From Vigna angularis (taxonomy: Eukaryota; Streptophyta; Magnoliopsida; Fabales; Fabaceae), in contig NC_068979.1 of NCBI RefSeq assembly GCF_016808095.1, forward strand, positions 16,584,501 to 16,648,500: a stretch of DNA of 64,000 bases. The letters run 5' to 3'. A program made the translations under genes and the position numbers. This document shows, piece by piece, positions 11,343-23,486 of this stretch (its first letter is position 1; every line of letters starts with the position of its first letter). The notes below the pieces were generated by a model, which was not told where the DNA came from, searched no databases, and was given only the letters and a program-made list of their open reading frames with translations.

Positions 11343-11870
11343 TATGTGTCATATGATTCAAGGCTAAGGGTTCAAAGGATAGAACACAAAGTGTTCTCTT
11401 TTAATGGGCTAACTTTATGAATTTGGCCAATAAAAAGGGTTCCAACAAACGGCCTTGATCATATGATGCAAAACAAGCAATTGATTCAATCATAGAAAAC
11501 CTTGGCAAAATCATTCATGTTTCCAAAGTAATAGCATTCAATCAATAAAAACTCTGGAGCTTAAAACCTCACATATAAGCTCATTCACATTTGACATACA
11601 CATCCTGCTTAATCTCACAATCACAATCATAATATCCTGCATTTGTTCACAAAGTTTGTGAATCACCTAAATAAGCATTTTATGTGCACATCTATCTCAA
11701 CATCAATCAATCACTAATCATCATCAAGCATTACTTATCACATAATCACAGTCAATAGCAAACCATCATAACAAACCAGGTTTCCAATAGAGTACATCAA
11801 AAATAAATACGTACAGAACATTGGGTTGCCTCCCAGTAAGCGCTTGTTTAACGTCACGAGCCTGACCCAA
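11343..11870 (-). other. A1 3' UTR and single hairpin motif
   Basis: The motif GCTCGTGACGTTAAACAAGCG with its CTGGGAGGCAACCCA arm (11821-11870, minus) lies just after the integrase stop. Sequence homologous to the post-ORF3 UTR of A0 and A2 follows directly. So in A1 nothing corresponds to ORF3 between motif and UTR. Confidence 0.7.
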
Positions 11871-11874
11871 ACTT

Positions 11875-13605
11875 TCAAGGATCAACCAACAGCATCATTG
11901 TGGACAATTGTTGCACCTCCCTCCCTAGATAGGGCTTGAGACGTTGACCATTCACCACCCAACTTTTCTGTGGATCAACAGCATCTGGATTAAATATTTC
12001 AATTGCTCCATGCGGATGCACTTCTTTTATCACAAATGGTCCTGACCATTTTGACTTCAGCTTCCCAGGAAATATCTTTAATCTTGAATTGAACAATAAT
12101 ACCTGTTGTCCTGGATTGAAAACTCTATTCACCAACTTCCTGTCATGATAAAATTTGATCTTGTCTTTGTAAGCCTTGGATGAATCATATGCATGTAATC
12201 GCATTTCTTCAAGCTCCAAAATCTGCCTTCTGCGTGTGCATTGAGTTTCATAAGGATCAAAATTCAAGAATTTCAAAGCCCATAACGCTCTATGCTCCAA
12301 TTCTACTGGCAAATGACATGCTTTCCCATAGACTAATTGAAATGGTGATAATCCCATAGACGTCTTCATTGTCGTCCTATAAGCCCAAAGAGCATCATCC
12401 AATTTGAGAGACCAATCCTTTCTTGATGAAGTCACTGTTTTTTCCAGGATCCTTTTTATCTCCCTGTTAGACACCTTAGCTTGTCCATTGGTTTGTGGAT
12501 GATAAGGTGCAGCTACCTTATGTTTCACTCCATAGTGTTTGAGTACTTTTTCTAGCTGATAATTGCAAAAATGAGATCCTCCATCACTAATCAACACTCT
12601 TGGAGTGCCAAAACGTGAGAATATTTGCTTCTTCAAGAATTTAATTACCGTGCTAGCATCATTTTTAGGACAAGCTAATGCTTCCACCCATTTACTCACA
12701 TAATCCACTGCTACCAGAATATATTCATTGTTGAAAGATGGAGGAAAGGGTCCAACAAAGTCAATACCCCAGCAATCAAAAACCTCAACCTCTAAAATGC
12801 CTTGTAATGGCATCTCATGATGTTTAGTGATCGTCCCTGCTCTTTGGCATTTATCAAAATTTCTGGCATGATTATGGGCATCTCTAAATAAAGTTGGCCA
12901 ATAAAATCCTGATTGAAGGACTTTTGCTGCTGTTCTTTCTCCATTAAAATGTCCTCCATAAGGTGAATCATGACAATGCCAGAGAATTCCTTCTGCTTCT
13001 TCATTTGTCACACATCTCCTCAGAAGATTATCTGCTCCAATCTTGAACAAATAAGGATCATCCCAAACAAACTGCTTGGCATCATGCAAAAATTTTTTTC
13101 GTTGTTGCCAAGTTAAGTCTTCTGGCATGACCCTTGCAGCTTTGAAATTAGCCATATCAGCAAACCAGGGCCTCTGCTGAATATACATGAGTGTTTCATA
13201 TGAAAAAGATTCCCAGATTTCGGATTCCTTGCTAGTGACCTCATTGTTGACTAACCGTGACAAATGATCAGCAATCAAGTTCTCACTTCCTTTCTTATCA
13301 CGAATTTCTACATCAAATTCTTGCAACAGTAGTACCCATCTAATCAGACGTGGCTTAGAATCTGGCTTTGTCAACAAATATTTGATAGCTGCATGATCTG
13401 TATAGACAGTCACCTTAGATCCAATAAGATAAGGTCGAAATTTCTCTAAAGCATACACAATAGCCAGGAATTTTTTTTCTGTGGTAGCATAATTCAGTTG
13501 AGCATCATTCAGAACCTTGCCAGCATAATAAATTGGATGAAACTTTTGTTCTTTTCGCTGGCCAAGAACAACTCCTATTGCATAATCACTTGCATCACAC
13601 ATCAT
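11875..13605 (-). pseudogene. pol: A1 RNase H-integrase
   Basis: 576 codons open. RNase H (about residues 1-120) has [19 protein letters not shown] and ADHLSRL. Integrase has the N-terminal zinc region near 209-255, with His at 212 and 219 and Cys 253; the partner cysteine is Phe 250. The core has Asp 282 (GIDF) and Asp 341 (SDGG), but Lys 377 stands where the catalytic Glu is expected, 35 residues after Asp 341. The C-terminal region includes [12 protein letters not shown] and [12 protein letters not shown], typical of Athila. It should continue the upstream ORF, but a deletion of roughly 20 bases near 13605 (APAIK to FEMMCD) shifts the frame. Annotated as inactive. Confidence 0.88.
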
Positions 13606-16133
13606 TTCAAAATTTTGATTGCTGGAGCTGACACTAATTTATTCTTCAATGTGTCAAAAGCTTTCAAACAGTCTTCATTCATCACAAAAGGAGCATCCTT
13701 CATCAAAAGATTAATTTTTGAGAAATCTTTGATGAATCTTCTATAAAACCCAGCATGACCGAGAAAACTCCTTATCCCCCTTACATTTGTTGGTGGAGGC
13801 AGTTTTTCGATGACTTCTACTTTAGCTTTATCTACCTCAATTCCTTTAGCAGAGATTTTATGCCCTAGCACAATTCCTTCAGTTACCATGAAATGACATT
13901 TCTCCCAATTAAGAACAAGATTTGTCTGAACACATCTTTTGAGAACAGTGTTCAAATTAGCCAAACATCTTTGGAAAGAATTTCCAAAAACTGAGAAATC
14001 ATCCATGAACACTTCAATACATCTTTCTAAGAGATCTGCAAAAATTGCCTGCATACACCTTTGAAATGTGGCTGGAGCATTACATAATCCAAATGGCATC
14101 TTTCTATATGCAAAGATACCAAAAGGACAAGTAAAAGCCGTCTTCTCTTGGTCTTTTGAATCTACCACAATTTGATTGTATCCAGAATATCCATCTACAA
14201 AACAATAGAAAGCTTGACCTGATAATCTTTCTAACATCTGGTCCATGAAAGGAAGAGGAAAATGATCCTTTCTAGTAGCTTTATTCAGCTTCCTGTAATC
14301 AATGCACATACGCCAGCCAGTAACTGTACGAGTAGGAATGAGTTCATTTTTATCATTATGAATTACTGTCATCCCACCTTTCTTTGAAACCGCCTGTACT
14401 GGACTCACCCATTCACTATCAGAGATTGGATAGATGATACCAACTTCTAGCAGTTTCAACACTTCTTTTCTGACCACTTCCTTCATAACAGGATTTAACC
14501 TTCTCTGTGGTTGAGCACTTGGTTTATAATCTTCTTCCATAAAAATCTTGTGCATGCAATACGTTGGGCTAATACCTTTAAGATCTGATATTGACCACCC
14601 AATTTCTTCTTTGTTGGCTTTCAAAATTTCTATCAACTGCTCTTCTTCTTGTAGAGATAAAGAGTTATTGATGATGACTGGCTTTGTTCCATCTTCTTCT
14701 AGAAAAAAATATTTCAGATGTGATGGCAATCTTTTCAATTCTAGCGTCTTTGCTTTGACTTCTTCTTCCTTATCAATTATTTCAAAGATTGGATCTTCCA
14801 CTGGACTCTTTTTCAATGTTTCCAAGTCCATAAGACATTCATCAATTAATTTCTCTTCTTCTTCATCTAAATCTTCACAAGCATCAATGAGAGTTTTCTC
14901 TAATGGAGAAATATTTCGCACCATCCTTTCTTGCACCATACAAAATTCATCAAGTTCATCAAATTGAAAACATGCTTTGTCATCATTTGGATATGTCATG
15001 GCCTTGGATACGTCAAAAGTGACTTCTTCATCATCAACTCTCAATTTAAGCTTACCATTCTCTACATCAATTAAAACTCTAGCAGTCTTCATAAAAGGTC
15101 TCCCAAGAATAAGAGGAACATCACTATTTCCTTCCATCTCCATCACAATAAAATCCATTGGGAATACAAATTTATCAACCTTCACTAGAATATCTTCAAC
15201 CACTCCATATGGATATTTAAGAGACCTGTCTGCCAGTTGAAGAGCCATTCTGGTCGGTTTGATTTCCAAACCCTGAATTGTTCTGCACATGGATAGCGGC
15301 ATTAAATTAATGCTAGCTCCTAAATCAATCAATGCTCTTCCAACTTTCAAATCTTCTATGGTGCATGGAATAGTGAAGCTTCCTGGATCTTTAAGTTTAG
15401 GAGGTAGTTTCTGTATGATTGCACTGCAGTTACCCTGTACATTGATAGTTTCCTTTTCAATGTACTTGTTTTTCTTTTTAAGAAGTTCCTTCAAAAACTT
15501 TGCATATGCTGGCATCTGTTGCAATGCTTCAGAGAATGGTATAGTGATCTCCAACTTCTTAAACAACTCCATGAATCTTTCCAACTGCTTTTCTTTCTCC
15601 TTCCTTGAATAACTCTTTGGATAAGGAAGTAGCTTTTCACCCTCTTTTTCTTTTTGTCTCTCCTCTCTCTCTTCTCTCTCTTTTTTTTCTCTCCTTTCAT
15701 CTTCTTCTTTTTTCTTTTTCTCTCTCTCAACCCTTTCTTTCCACTCACATGTTTCTTTTTCACTCTCATTCTCATTTTCTTTCTTCTCTTTTTCTTTTTT
15801 TCTCTCCTCTAACACTTTACCACTTCTGGTCACAACAGTTTTACACTCCTTTCTGAGATTATCATGTTTCATCTTGTCAACTATTCGCTCAACATAGATC
15901 TCCATATTTTTAAATGCAGCATCCACATTTTGACAATAAGATGCATTCGTCTTCAAGAATCTTTGGAAAGTCTCGTCAAGTTTTGTTGTCTTCTTAGATG
16001 GAGTAGATTGCATTTGCCATTTTTGTTGTTGCCCTTGAACCATTGAGATCTGTTGTATTTCTTGTGGTATTTGAGAAATCTTCATAATTACTTCTTCCAA
16101 CTGTTGAGAGATAATTCTATTGTGAATAAGCAA
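13602..16133 (-). pseudogene. pol: A1 gag C-part, protease and RT
   Basis: The N-terminal part continues gag after an in-frame TAA (the first lines align with A2 NDALLAQNK). A very Lys/Glu-rich stretch follows, encoded by the purine-rich antisense of 15600-15810. The CCHC knuckle present in A2 and A3 is absent here. Protease has ALIDLGASINLMPLS and LILGRPFMKT. RT has WRMCIDYRKLN, MPFGLCNAPATFQRCM, catalytic FMDDFS (near 13998-14010) and VLGHKIS. The reading stops at the frameshift before RNase H. Length and order fit Athila Gag-Pol, normally a single polyprotein. Confidence 0.87.
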
Positions 16134-16142
16134 AGCATCATT

Positions 16143-17012
16143 TTATTGTAACAACTCCTTCTGACTAAGATATCCTCTTTCAATGTTAAGTTCGTTGTCA
16201 CTAGTAGTCATATTTTCAATAATTTCTGTTGCTTCCTCTGGAGTTTTCCATTTAATGTTTCCTCTTGCTGAGGCATCAAGCATCATCTTGGTTTGTGAAC
16301 CAAGACCTCCAAGGAAGGTAAGGACTACTTCCACTTCATCGAATCCATGCGTGGGTGTTTTTCGTAGCAAGCTTTTGTATCTATCCCATGCATGACCCAG
16401 TGATTCTTCCATGCCCTGCCTGAATGAAGAAATCTCTTGCTTGCCTTTGTTCACCTTTGATTGTGGGAAGTATTTATTTAGAAACTTGGTTACCACTGCT
16501 TCCCACTTTGTGAAACTTCCCTCTGGAAAAGAATTTGACCAAAGCTTAGCATTGCCTCCTAATGAGAAAGGAAACAAGCTAAGTTTGATCGCTTCATCCG
16601 GCACCCCATTGATTTTCACTGTGTTGCAGATCTCATTAAATGTAGTGAGGTGCTCATATGGGCTTTCATGAGATAACCCATTGAATTGATTGCTCTTCAC
16701 CAGTTGGATCAATGCTGGTTTGACCTCCATGTTAGCTGCATTGACTCTAGGTCTAGCTATATTGTTAAAGTGCTGAGGTCCAGCTGTATTGGTGTAATCA
16801 GAGGGAGTTCTTCTGATATTATTGTTCTCCATATTTTCTGTGCTATGGTCAGAACCTTGTGGTGATGGTTGCAACATAGTTTCCGGAGAAGGGAAAAGTT
16901 CTATAGATGTTCGGATTCTTCTCCTCCGTCTACTCTCGTCTAAACCTTCAAGAAGAGGTTCTGCAATTATCTTGCTCCTAGTTCGAATTGCCTCCTGCAT
17001 ACACAAGAACAC
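16143..17012 (-). pseudogene. gag: A1 gag, N-terminal part
   Basis: 289 codons. The capsid-like core has ALIQLVKSNQFNGL, HLTTFNEICNTVK, LFPFSLGGNAKLW and FLNKYFPQSK, which is the Athila gag (retrotrans_gag) pattern. It ends at an in-frame TAA where A2 and A3 have a sense codon, so the stop is a point lesion rather than a programmed one. The ATG at 17012 or the one three codons later (MQEAIR) could start; the second is conserved in A2. Gag forms the cytoplasmic particle that packages the RNA. Confidence 0.85.
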
Positions 17013-17045
17013 AAAACCCTAGAATATTTGGTTAGCACAAAAAGA

Positions 17046-17165
17046 TATAGGAGAAGATATAATATTCAGAGAATAAAATAAAATAAAATAAAATAAAAAC
17101 AGAAAAAAATAAAACCAGAAAAATAAAAACAGAAAAAATAAAAATAGAAATTCAAAATTAAAGTC
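17046..17165 (-). repeat. A1 T-rich leader (AAAATA-type low complexity on +)
   Basis: Runs of AAAATA and AAAACAG between primer site and gag. Similar low-complexity leaders lie at 26640-26770 (A2) and 44215-44465 (A3). Confidence 0.85.
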
Positions 17166-17209
17166 AAAGATAATCAATAATCACACAAATTAACTAGTTA
17201 AACCACGAG

Positions 17210-17227
17210 TCCCCGGCAACGGCGCCA
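17210..17227 (-). other. A1 primer-binding site, tRNA-Asp type
   Basis: The minus strand reads TGGCGCCGTTGCCGGGGA, complementary to the 3' end of plant tRNA-Asp, the primer used by Athila elements. Here it abuts truncated U5 sequence (see findings). Confidence 0.85.
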
Positions 17228-18494
17228 CAAACTTGTTTAACAATCGGCAAGTGTGACCGAATCGTTTCAAGTAATAAACTCGGTAAGACCAAGTATCGTT
17301 CTCCCAAAGGACTCACGACCTAGTTTAGTTATGTGATTCGTTGATTATTTAAGACTTAAGAACGAAATAAGTGGAGTTTAATATGCAAAACAGAAAATAA
17401 ACATGTATGCATGAATTTGATCAAGGGCTAAAACAAAATACAAACACTTCAATGGAATATATGGATGAGTATGTTGTTGGGGTTATCAATTTCATCTTAT
17501 CCACTCGCATATACTTTAGGAATTCAACATTCTTTTCATCATTGTTAATGCCACTCTCTAAATTACCTTGCAAGAAGGCCTATCCCTAATTACGAGTTCA
17601 TACGATTCCTAGCATTCCTAATAATTAGTTCTTTTAGTGCAGGAGCTTAACGGCAACCAATATACTATTGGGAGAAATTCCCCGAATCTAGACTTCCCCG
17701 TACGTTCCCGTATCGACAAAATCAATAATCATGCATTGAATGAGTTAAACAAAGCAAGCATTGAGCAAAGAGGAAAAACCCTAACTAATGATGAAAGAAA
17801 GCATAGGTCTTAAATATAAGATGTAAAAACAAATTCCATATATGAGAGTTTCACAAGACTACATTGATTCCCCAACAACAATACAAGGTTTAGTTCACTA
17901 TATTCATGGTGAAACTAGATGAATAATAATGAAAGATTGAAAGATAAAACCCTAGAAAGGTGAAGAGGTATCTTGAGCATCCAAGATCCTCCTTCAAAGG
18001 GGTGGAAGAGAGAGTATTTGCTTCGTTTCTGCCAAAGATACAAACCCTAGGACGTCCTAAAGCTTATATACTATTCTAAAATTACAGAAAATTTAGGCCC
18101 AAGCCCATAAGTGGGCCGCTAAGCCGTAAAGTACCGCTCAGCGGTAAGTGCGTGAGTTGGTTTCTTCCCTTCAGCGGCCATTTTGCCCCTCAGCGGATCC
18201 CCCGTGAGCTCCTGAGTGCCGCTCAGCGGTAAACTGCCGCTGAGCGGCAGTTGCGGCTTCTTCTTTTGCACTTTTTGATGTCTTTTCTGATTCCATCTCT
18301 CTCCTTCTTCACTTCTTTCACCAAATTCACCTTAAAACCTACACAAAAAATCTAAAATCAAGCATAAACCTGTCCAGCTCTCTTATTTCGGAAAATATGA
18401 ACAAAAGCATGATTTCAAGCTAGTTTCTAAGGGTTAAAGGTTACTTTTAGTATCAATTTCAAGCATAAAAATAACAGTTTTTCAACAGTTATCA
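17228..18494 (-). repeat. A1 5' LTR, U5 end missing
   Basis: The minus strand starts TGATAACTGTTGAAAAACTG with its short terminal hairpin. It contains CCGCTNAGCGG palindromes near 18133 and 18225-18260 and a TATA box (AGTATATAAGC, near 18064-18075). It ends without the usual TTTGTCATCA; about 35 bases of U5 between two GGCGCC motifs are gone. Confidence 0.85.
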
Positions 18495-18542
18495 GTGGAA
18501 GATTGAGTTACATCTTGTTTGCTTGAGGACAAGCAAAGTTCT

Positions 18543-18555
18543 AAGTTTGGGGTTG
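18543..18555 (+). other. A0 polypurine tract
   Basis: AAGTTTGGGGTTG directly precedes the LTR start TGATAAC. The same string precedes the 3' LTR in A2, A3 and A4 and occurs at 48244-48256. Confidence 0.75.
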
Positions 18556-19227
18556 TGATAACTGTTGAAAAACTGTTATTTCTATACTTCAATTTGACCT
18601 TAAAGACAACCTTTATGACTTAGAAACTAGCTTGGAATCATGTTTTTGTTGAAGTTTTGGAAATAAGAGAGTTGGACAGGTTTTATGCTTCATTTCCTTA
18701 TTTTTGCAGGTTTTAAGATGAATTGAGTGAAAGAAGTGAAGGAGCTAGGAGTTGGATTCAGAAAAGGAAGAAAAAGTGCATAAAAGGAAGAAGCCGCAAG
18801 TACCGCTCAACGCCATTTATCGTTGAGCGACACTATGAAGACCCAATGTCACCGCTGAGGGGAAAAACTGTAGTTGAGGGGCAGAATAGAAGTCACGCAC
18901 TTACCTCTGAGCGGATTCTTATAGGCTTGGGCTTACTTTTCTGTAATCTTTAGAATATTACATAAGGTTTTAGTGAATCTAGGACAGGCATATTTGGCTG
19001 GGAACGAAGCAACAACACACTTTTTCACCCCTTGGAGGAGGATTTTGGAGGCTACAGCTCCTTTCTCACCTTTCTAGGGTTTTATCTTTCACTCTTCCAT
19101 TGTATTTCTCACCTTTCTCACCTTTATTGTTGTTGGGGAATCAATGTAATCCTTTGAAACTCTCATGTATTGAATTTGTTCTTCAAGATCTTTTAAAGAT
19201 ACATGCTTTCTTTCATTAATTGTTAGG
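18556..19227 (+). repeat. A0 3' LTR, left half
   Basis: Starts TGATAACTGTTG and runs to the TTAGG duplicated by A2. It continues at 28163. It contains degraded CCGCTNAGCGG elements near 18800-18915. Confidence 0.85.
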
Positions 19228-20550
19228 TGATGACAAATTTATGAACACCGAAAAACGGCATCGAAAACTTGTTTAACCCTCGGCAAGTGTGACCGAATCG
19301 TATCAAGTAATAAACTCGGTAAGACCAAGTATCATTCTCCCAAAGGACTCATGGCCTAGTTAGTTATATGATTTGTTGATTATTTAAGACTTGTGAACAA
19401 ATTCTTGTGGTTTCAAATGCAAAAGACAATAATTAAACATGTATGCATGAGTTTGATCAATGGAAAAAGAAGAACACAAACACGGAACGAATTATATGGA
19501 TGAGTATGTTGTTGGGGAAATCAATTTCATCTTATCCACTCCCATATACTTTTAGGAATTCATCATTCTTTTCATCAATGTTAATGCCACTCTCTAAATC
19601 ACCTTGCGAAGAAAGCCTATCCTTAATTACGAGTTCATACAATTCCTAGCATCCCTAATAATTAATTCTGAAGCACAGAAGCTTAAAGGCAACCAACCTC
19701 ATATCCCTATGTCTAGGCGATATTACTTTTGGGAGAAATTCCCCGGATCTAGATTTTACCGTATGTGTCCATATCACTAAAATCAATAATCATGACATCG
19801 AATGAGTTAAACAATGCATGAGCAAAGAGGAAAAACCCTAACTAATGATGAAAGAAAGCATGTATCTCAAATAAGATGTTTAAACACAAATTCCATATAT
19901 GAGAGTTTCACAAGATTACATTGATTCCCCAACAACAAGAAGAGTTTAGTTCACCATAATCATGGTGAAACTAGATGAACAATAATGAAATAGTGAAAGA
20001 TAGAACCCTAGAAAGATGAGAAGGTAGCCTTAGCCTCCAAGATCTTCCTCCCAAGGGTGGAAAGGTGTGTGTTTGCTTCGTCTCCAGCCAAAGATACAAA
20101 CCCTAGGAAGTCCTAAAGCTTATATACTATTCGCAATATTACAGAAAAGGGGGCCTAAGCCCAAAATACCACCGCTCAGCGGTAAACTGCCGCTCAGCGG
20201 TACTAGCGCAAAGTCAAATCTCCCCTCAACTGCACTTTCACCCCTCAGCGGAGCCAATGTGTGTTCCTGAGTGCCGCTCAGCGGTAAACTAGCGCTGACA
20301 GGTACTTATGGTTTTTCTTCTTTTGCACTTTTTGAGTTCTTTTCTGGTTCCATCTCTATCCTTGTTCATTTCTTTCATCAAATTCATCTTAAAACATGCA
20401 TAAAACATTGAAATCAACCATAATCCTGTCCAACTCTCTTATTTCTAAAAATATGAACAAAAGCATGATTCTAAGCTAGTTTCTAAGTGTTAAAGGTTGC
20501 TTTTAGTATTAATTTTAAGCATGAAAATAACAGTTTTTCAACTGTTATCA
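19228..20550 (-). repeat. A2 3' LTR (1323 bp)
   Basis: On + it starts TGATGACAAATTTATGAACA and ends CAACTGTTATCA. It contains CCGCTCAGCGG palindromes at about 20163-20200 and 20270-20285 and a TATA box on minus near 20118-20128. It is very similar to the 5' LTR by eye. Confidence 0.92.
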
Positions 20551-21829
20551 CAACCCCAAACTTAGAAGTTTGCTTGTCCTCAAGCAAACAAGATGTAACT
20601 CAATCTTCTACCAATCAATACAATGGTTCACTCCATTCAAAAATCCTCTTTTCAAGATATGTAAGTACTCAATTATGCTCATGACAAAAACTTCAATCAA
20701 GACATGCACATGCTTTAGTGTTCACACAACCACCCAATATCCCACAAATGCTACTTTTCATGAATGATCAATCAACTAAGCATGGATGTTCATGTGCTCA
20801 TGGAATCTTTCCTCACTAGATAAAGTGTTTCACTCAAACACACAAGTGTATAAGAGGTAATCACTCATTCACTCTACTATCACAATGTCACAAGAATTTA
20901 CTTTGCCTTTCATTTAACCATAATCAAATACATTCACAAGCATGCATCATCACAAGGATTTTTCAATGGCTTATAATGTGGCTGGGCTAACAAGAAAATT
21001 GGTTTTTCTAGATCACAAAACCCTTGAGTTAAGAGAATCATATGAACACAATCATTCTTACTTATTCCCAACTTTCCTTTGCATTGAGCTTTGCTTTTTC
21101 TTCTCTTTTCTTTCACTTTTTCTTTTTCTTTTCACATATTTAGTTTTTAGCTCTTAGCTCAATGCTTTCAATTTCCCTTTCATAACTTCCAAACAACCCC
21201 GAACTTGAACATTTATCAATTCCATCGGATATTATCTACTTAACTCAAGGTAAAGCTTTTCACAAGGGGTTTTCAAGTCATGTTCAAGGCTAAGGGTTCA
21301 AAGGATAGAACACATAGTGCTCTCTTTTAGTGGGCTAAATTCATGCATTTGGCTAACAAAAGGGTTACCAACAAATGGCCTTGATCATATGATGCAAACA
21401 AGCAATTGATTCAATCATAGAAAACCTGGGCAAAATCATTCATGCTTTCAAAGTAATAACATTCAATCACAAAAAATTCTGGAGCTCAAAACCTCACATA
21501 TAAGCTCATTCACATTCCAGTTGTACACATCCTGCTTAGCATCATAATCACAATCACAACATCATGCATTTGTTCACAAAACTTGTGAATCACCTGTATA
21601 AGCATATAATGTGCATATCTCAACATCAATCAGTATCAAAGCATTATCAAGCATTACTTATCAAACAACAATCATACGCAAACCATCATAGCAAACAAAG
21701 TTTCCAATTGAGTACATCAAACCCTATTCTAAAAACAAATAAATAAGTTCAGAACATAAAACCAACAAAAGCATAAATCCTGCTCCAGTGTTGATAGCAT
21801 TCATCAGTAAATTCTATCTCAGCTCCTCA
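20551..21829 (-). other. A2 3' UTR with polypurine tract
   Basis: The minus strand ends in AAGTTTGGGGTTG before the 3' LTR. Non-coding; homologous to the A0, A3 and A4 3' regions. T-rich runs near 21085-21150 produce spurious small ORFs. Confidence 0.7.
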
Positions 21830-23071
21830 TCAGTCTGAGCTGTCATCTGTATCCTTCTCTTCTTCCTCATCTTCAGCATCCTCAAATGCGTCATCCTCAT
21901 CATTATCAGCATCATCTTCATCCATCTCCATAGTTGAAGCTTCAGCTGCTCCAGCTCTGCCGCCTTGGGCCTGCTCCTCTGGCCAAGCTACTACACTATG
22001 GAACTCCTCCATAGTCCACCTGTGTGGAGGAGATGTATCATACATTCCAACAATCATCTCCGCAATGGCCACCTGCCTTCTATGGATAGCCTGCAACTGT
22101 GCACCTATAAGAGACATATACATGTCCCTCATTTGGAAAGGCTCTGCTTCATGTGCCTCTGTAGATGCCTGACTTTGTGCTTGTCCTCTTTCTCTTTGAG
22201 TACGGCGTGGTGGAACTGGCTGAGCTGCTTCCTCACCTTCACAGTATTGTCTGTAATAGGCCTCATTAAATGCTTTCCTTGGCCTCTCAAATGGTGGAGC
22301 AGAAGTATCTACCCCAGCTATTTTGCATAACTGTGTGATCAAAGAAGGATGTCCTAATGGTGCTTTGTTGTTTGTTGTGTTAGCACACATACTTATCTCA
22401 TTAGCTATTACCTGCCCAATATTGACATTCAAATTCCTGATCGCACAGTAAAGGAGGAGTGCTCTGCTAAGAGTGATGTCTGAAACATGAGAACATGGTT
22501 GAATGTTGGCATGAGAAAATGCCATCCAATACTTTGCAAGAGGATTCAAGTCAGTCCTCCTAATGTTTACCACAGAACCAGTTTTGTTTCTCTAAAAATT
22601 TCCTCCAGGTATGCATAGAAAACTCTCCACATCATCAAAATCACTGCCCTCTTCCATACATAGAGCAAACTGGCACTGCTCACCAATCCATACCGTACCC
22701 AAGAAGTTGTTGATTGAGTCAGGATCATACCTAATAGCGTGGCCTCTAACATAGTCTAGGTAATCCTCAGCTGGATAATCACCAATCTTCCTTGCATTGG
22801 TGTAAAATTCTTTCACCACAACTATATTGGCTGGTGCTGGTTATGTGGCTAGCTTTCCCCAATTCCTTCCCAACAGTTGCTCTCCAAACTGAGGAGCAAA
22901 GTTAGGTATCATTCCAACTTTCCTCTCCTTAAGAAGCCTCCTATCTTGTACCACCTTAAAATGTTTCTCATGTTTGCGAGATAGGAACCTACTAGAGTGG
23001 GGTTGTTCTGGTTCCTTTTCTTTCCTTTTGGATGCCATGGTCTTCACTCTTTTGCCTGACGAGGATCTCAT
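21830..23071 (-). pseudogene. ORF3 (A2 copy), most complete
   Basis: About 414 codons from ATG 23069-23071 to the stop near 21830. It has a basic N-terminus (MASKRKEKEPEQ region), the central domain with PANIVVVKEFYTNA, VRGHAIRYDPDSINNFLG, AKYWMAFSHANIQPCSHVSDIT, then PPFERPRKAF, and a strongly acidic tail of about 35 residues rich in Asp/Glu. Two in-frame stops interrupt it, one near 22842 (before PAPAN) and one near 22590 (after GGNF). It resembles the 'putative plant transposon protein' domain. No signal peptide or membrane segment is visible, so I do not call it env. Function unknown. Confidence 0.75.
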
Positions 23072-23073
23072 TC

Positions 23074-23486
23074 CTACATCAAACACAGATTACAAAACCA
23101 CAAGACATGTTGTTAATCATTAGTAAACCATATACAACACCCTATTTCCAAGCTAAACCACCGCTGAGGGTCAAAATCACCCCTCATCGCCACCAGTGCA
23201 TGAATCCATTACACAATGCAGCAAAGATTTCAAGTTTGTCAGAGTGCCGCTCAGCGGCAAACTACCCCTGAGTGGTAATTCTGCAGATTTTGAAAAACCT
23301 CTTTTGACTTATCCTAACTCCACCCAAATACAATTTTTATGTTTCCAACTTAAAATCAACAGTTCAATCGGTTCAAACATCAATTAATTCATCAAATCAT
23401 GCATAGGAATCAAAACCCCTAAAAATTCATGCTTCAACAATCAAATTCATGCTGAAGAACCCTAGAATGAAAAATGCTTTACTTAC
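23074..23486 (-). promoter_or_regulatory. ORF3 leader intron (A2)
   Basis: Donor CCAA/GTAAGT at 23486 and acceptor TGATGTAG at 23074 lie just before the ORF3 ATG. A0 (8600-9026) and A4 (34970-35396) have the same borders and similar length. A TATA-like TTTTTATACC lies upstream near 23695-23706. Confidence 0.5.

Larger units (their letters stand above)
11343..18494 (-). mobile_element. Athila-like element A1 with RT and integrase, 3' truncated
   Basis: Minus-strand order: 5' LTR (18494-17228), primer site, T-rich leader, gag, protease-RT, RNase H-integrase, one hairpin motif, 3' UTR. The 3' LTR is missing; the 3' UTR stops near 11343 inside A0. Joining A0 at 11342 to 18495 restores the uninterrupted order seen in A2 (GAACCATTGTAT...GAAGATTGAG), which shows A1 inserted there antisense. 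It is the only Athila copy here with RT and integrase, and it lacks ORF3. It cannot be active, because of a stop in gag, a frameshift at the RNase H start, and altered integrase residues. Confidence 0.85.

Noticed and set aside
17210..17227. tRNA-Asp gene
   Set aside because: Only the 18 bases complementary to the tRNA 3' end occur, next to an LTR; it is a primer site.
21085..21157. Phe/Ser/Leu-rich small ORFs (also 15605-15856, 24291-24597, 25140-25412, 42890-43114)
   Set aside because: Antisense of purine-rich Lys/Glu-coding gag or T-rich UTR; membrane-like only by composition.
21830..23071. ORF3 as a retroviral-type envelope gene
   Set aside because: No signal peptide or transmembrane segment, and the sequence is basic then acidic; it fits the plant transposon protein domain better, so env is not claimed.
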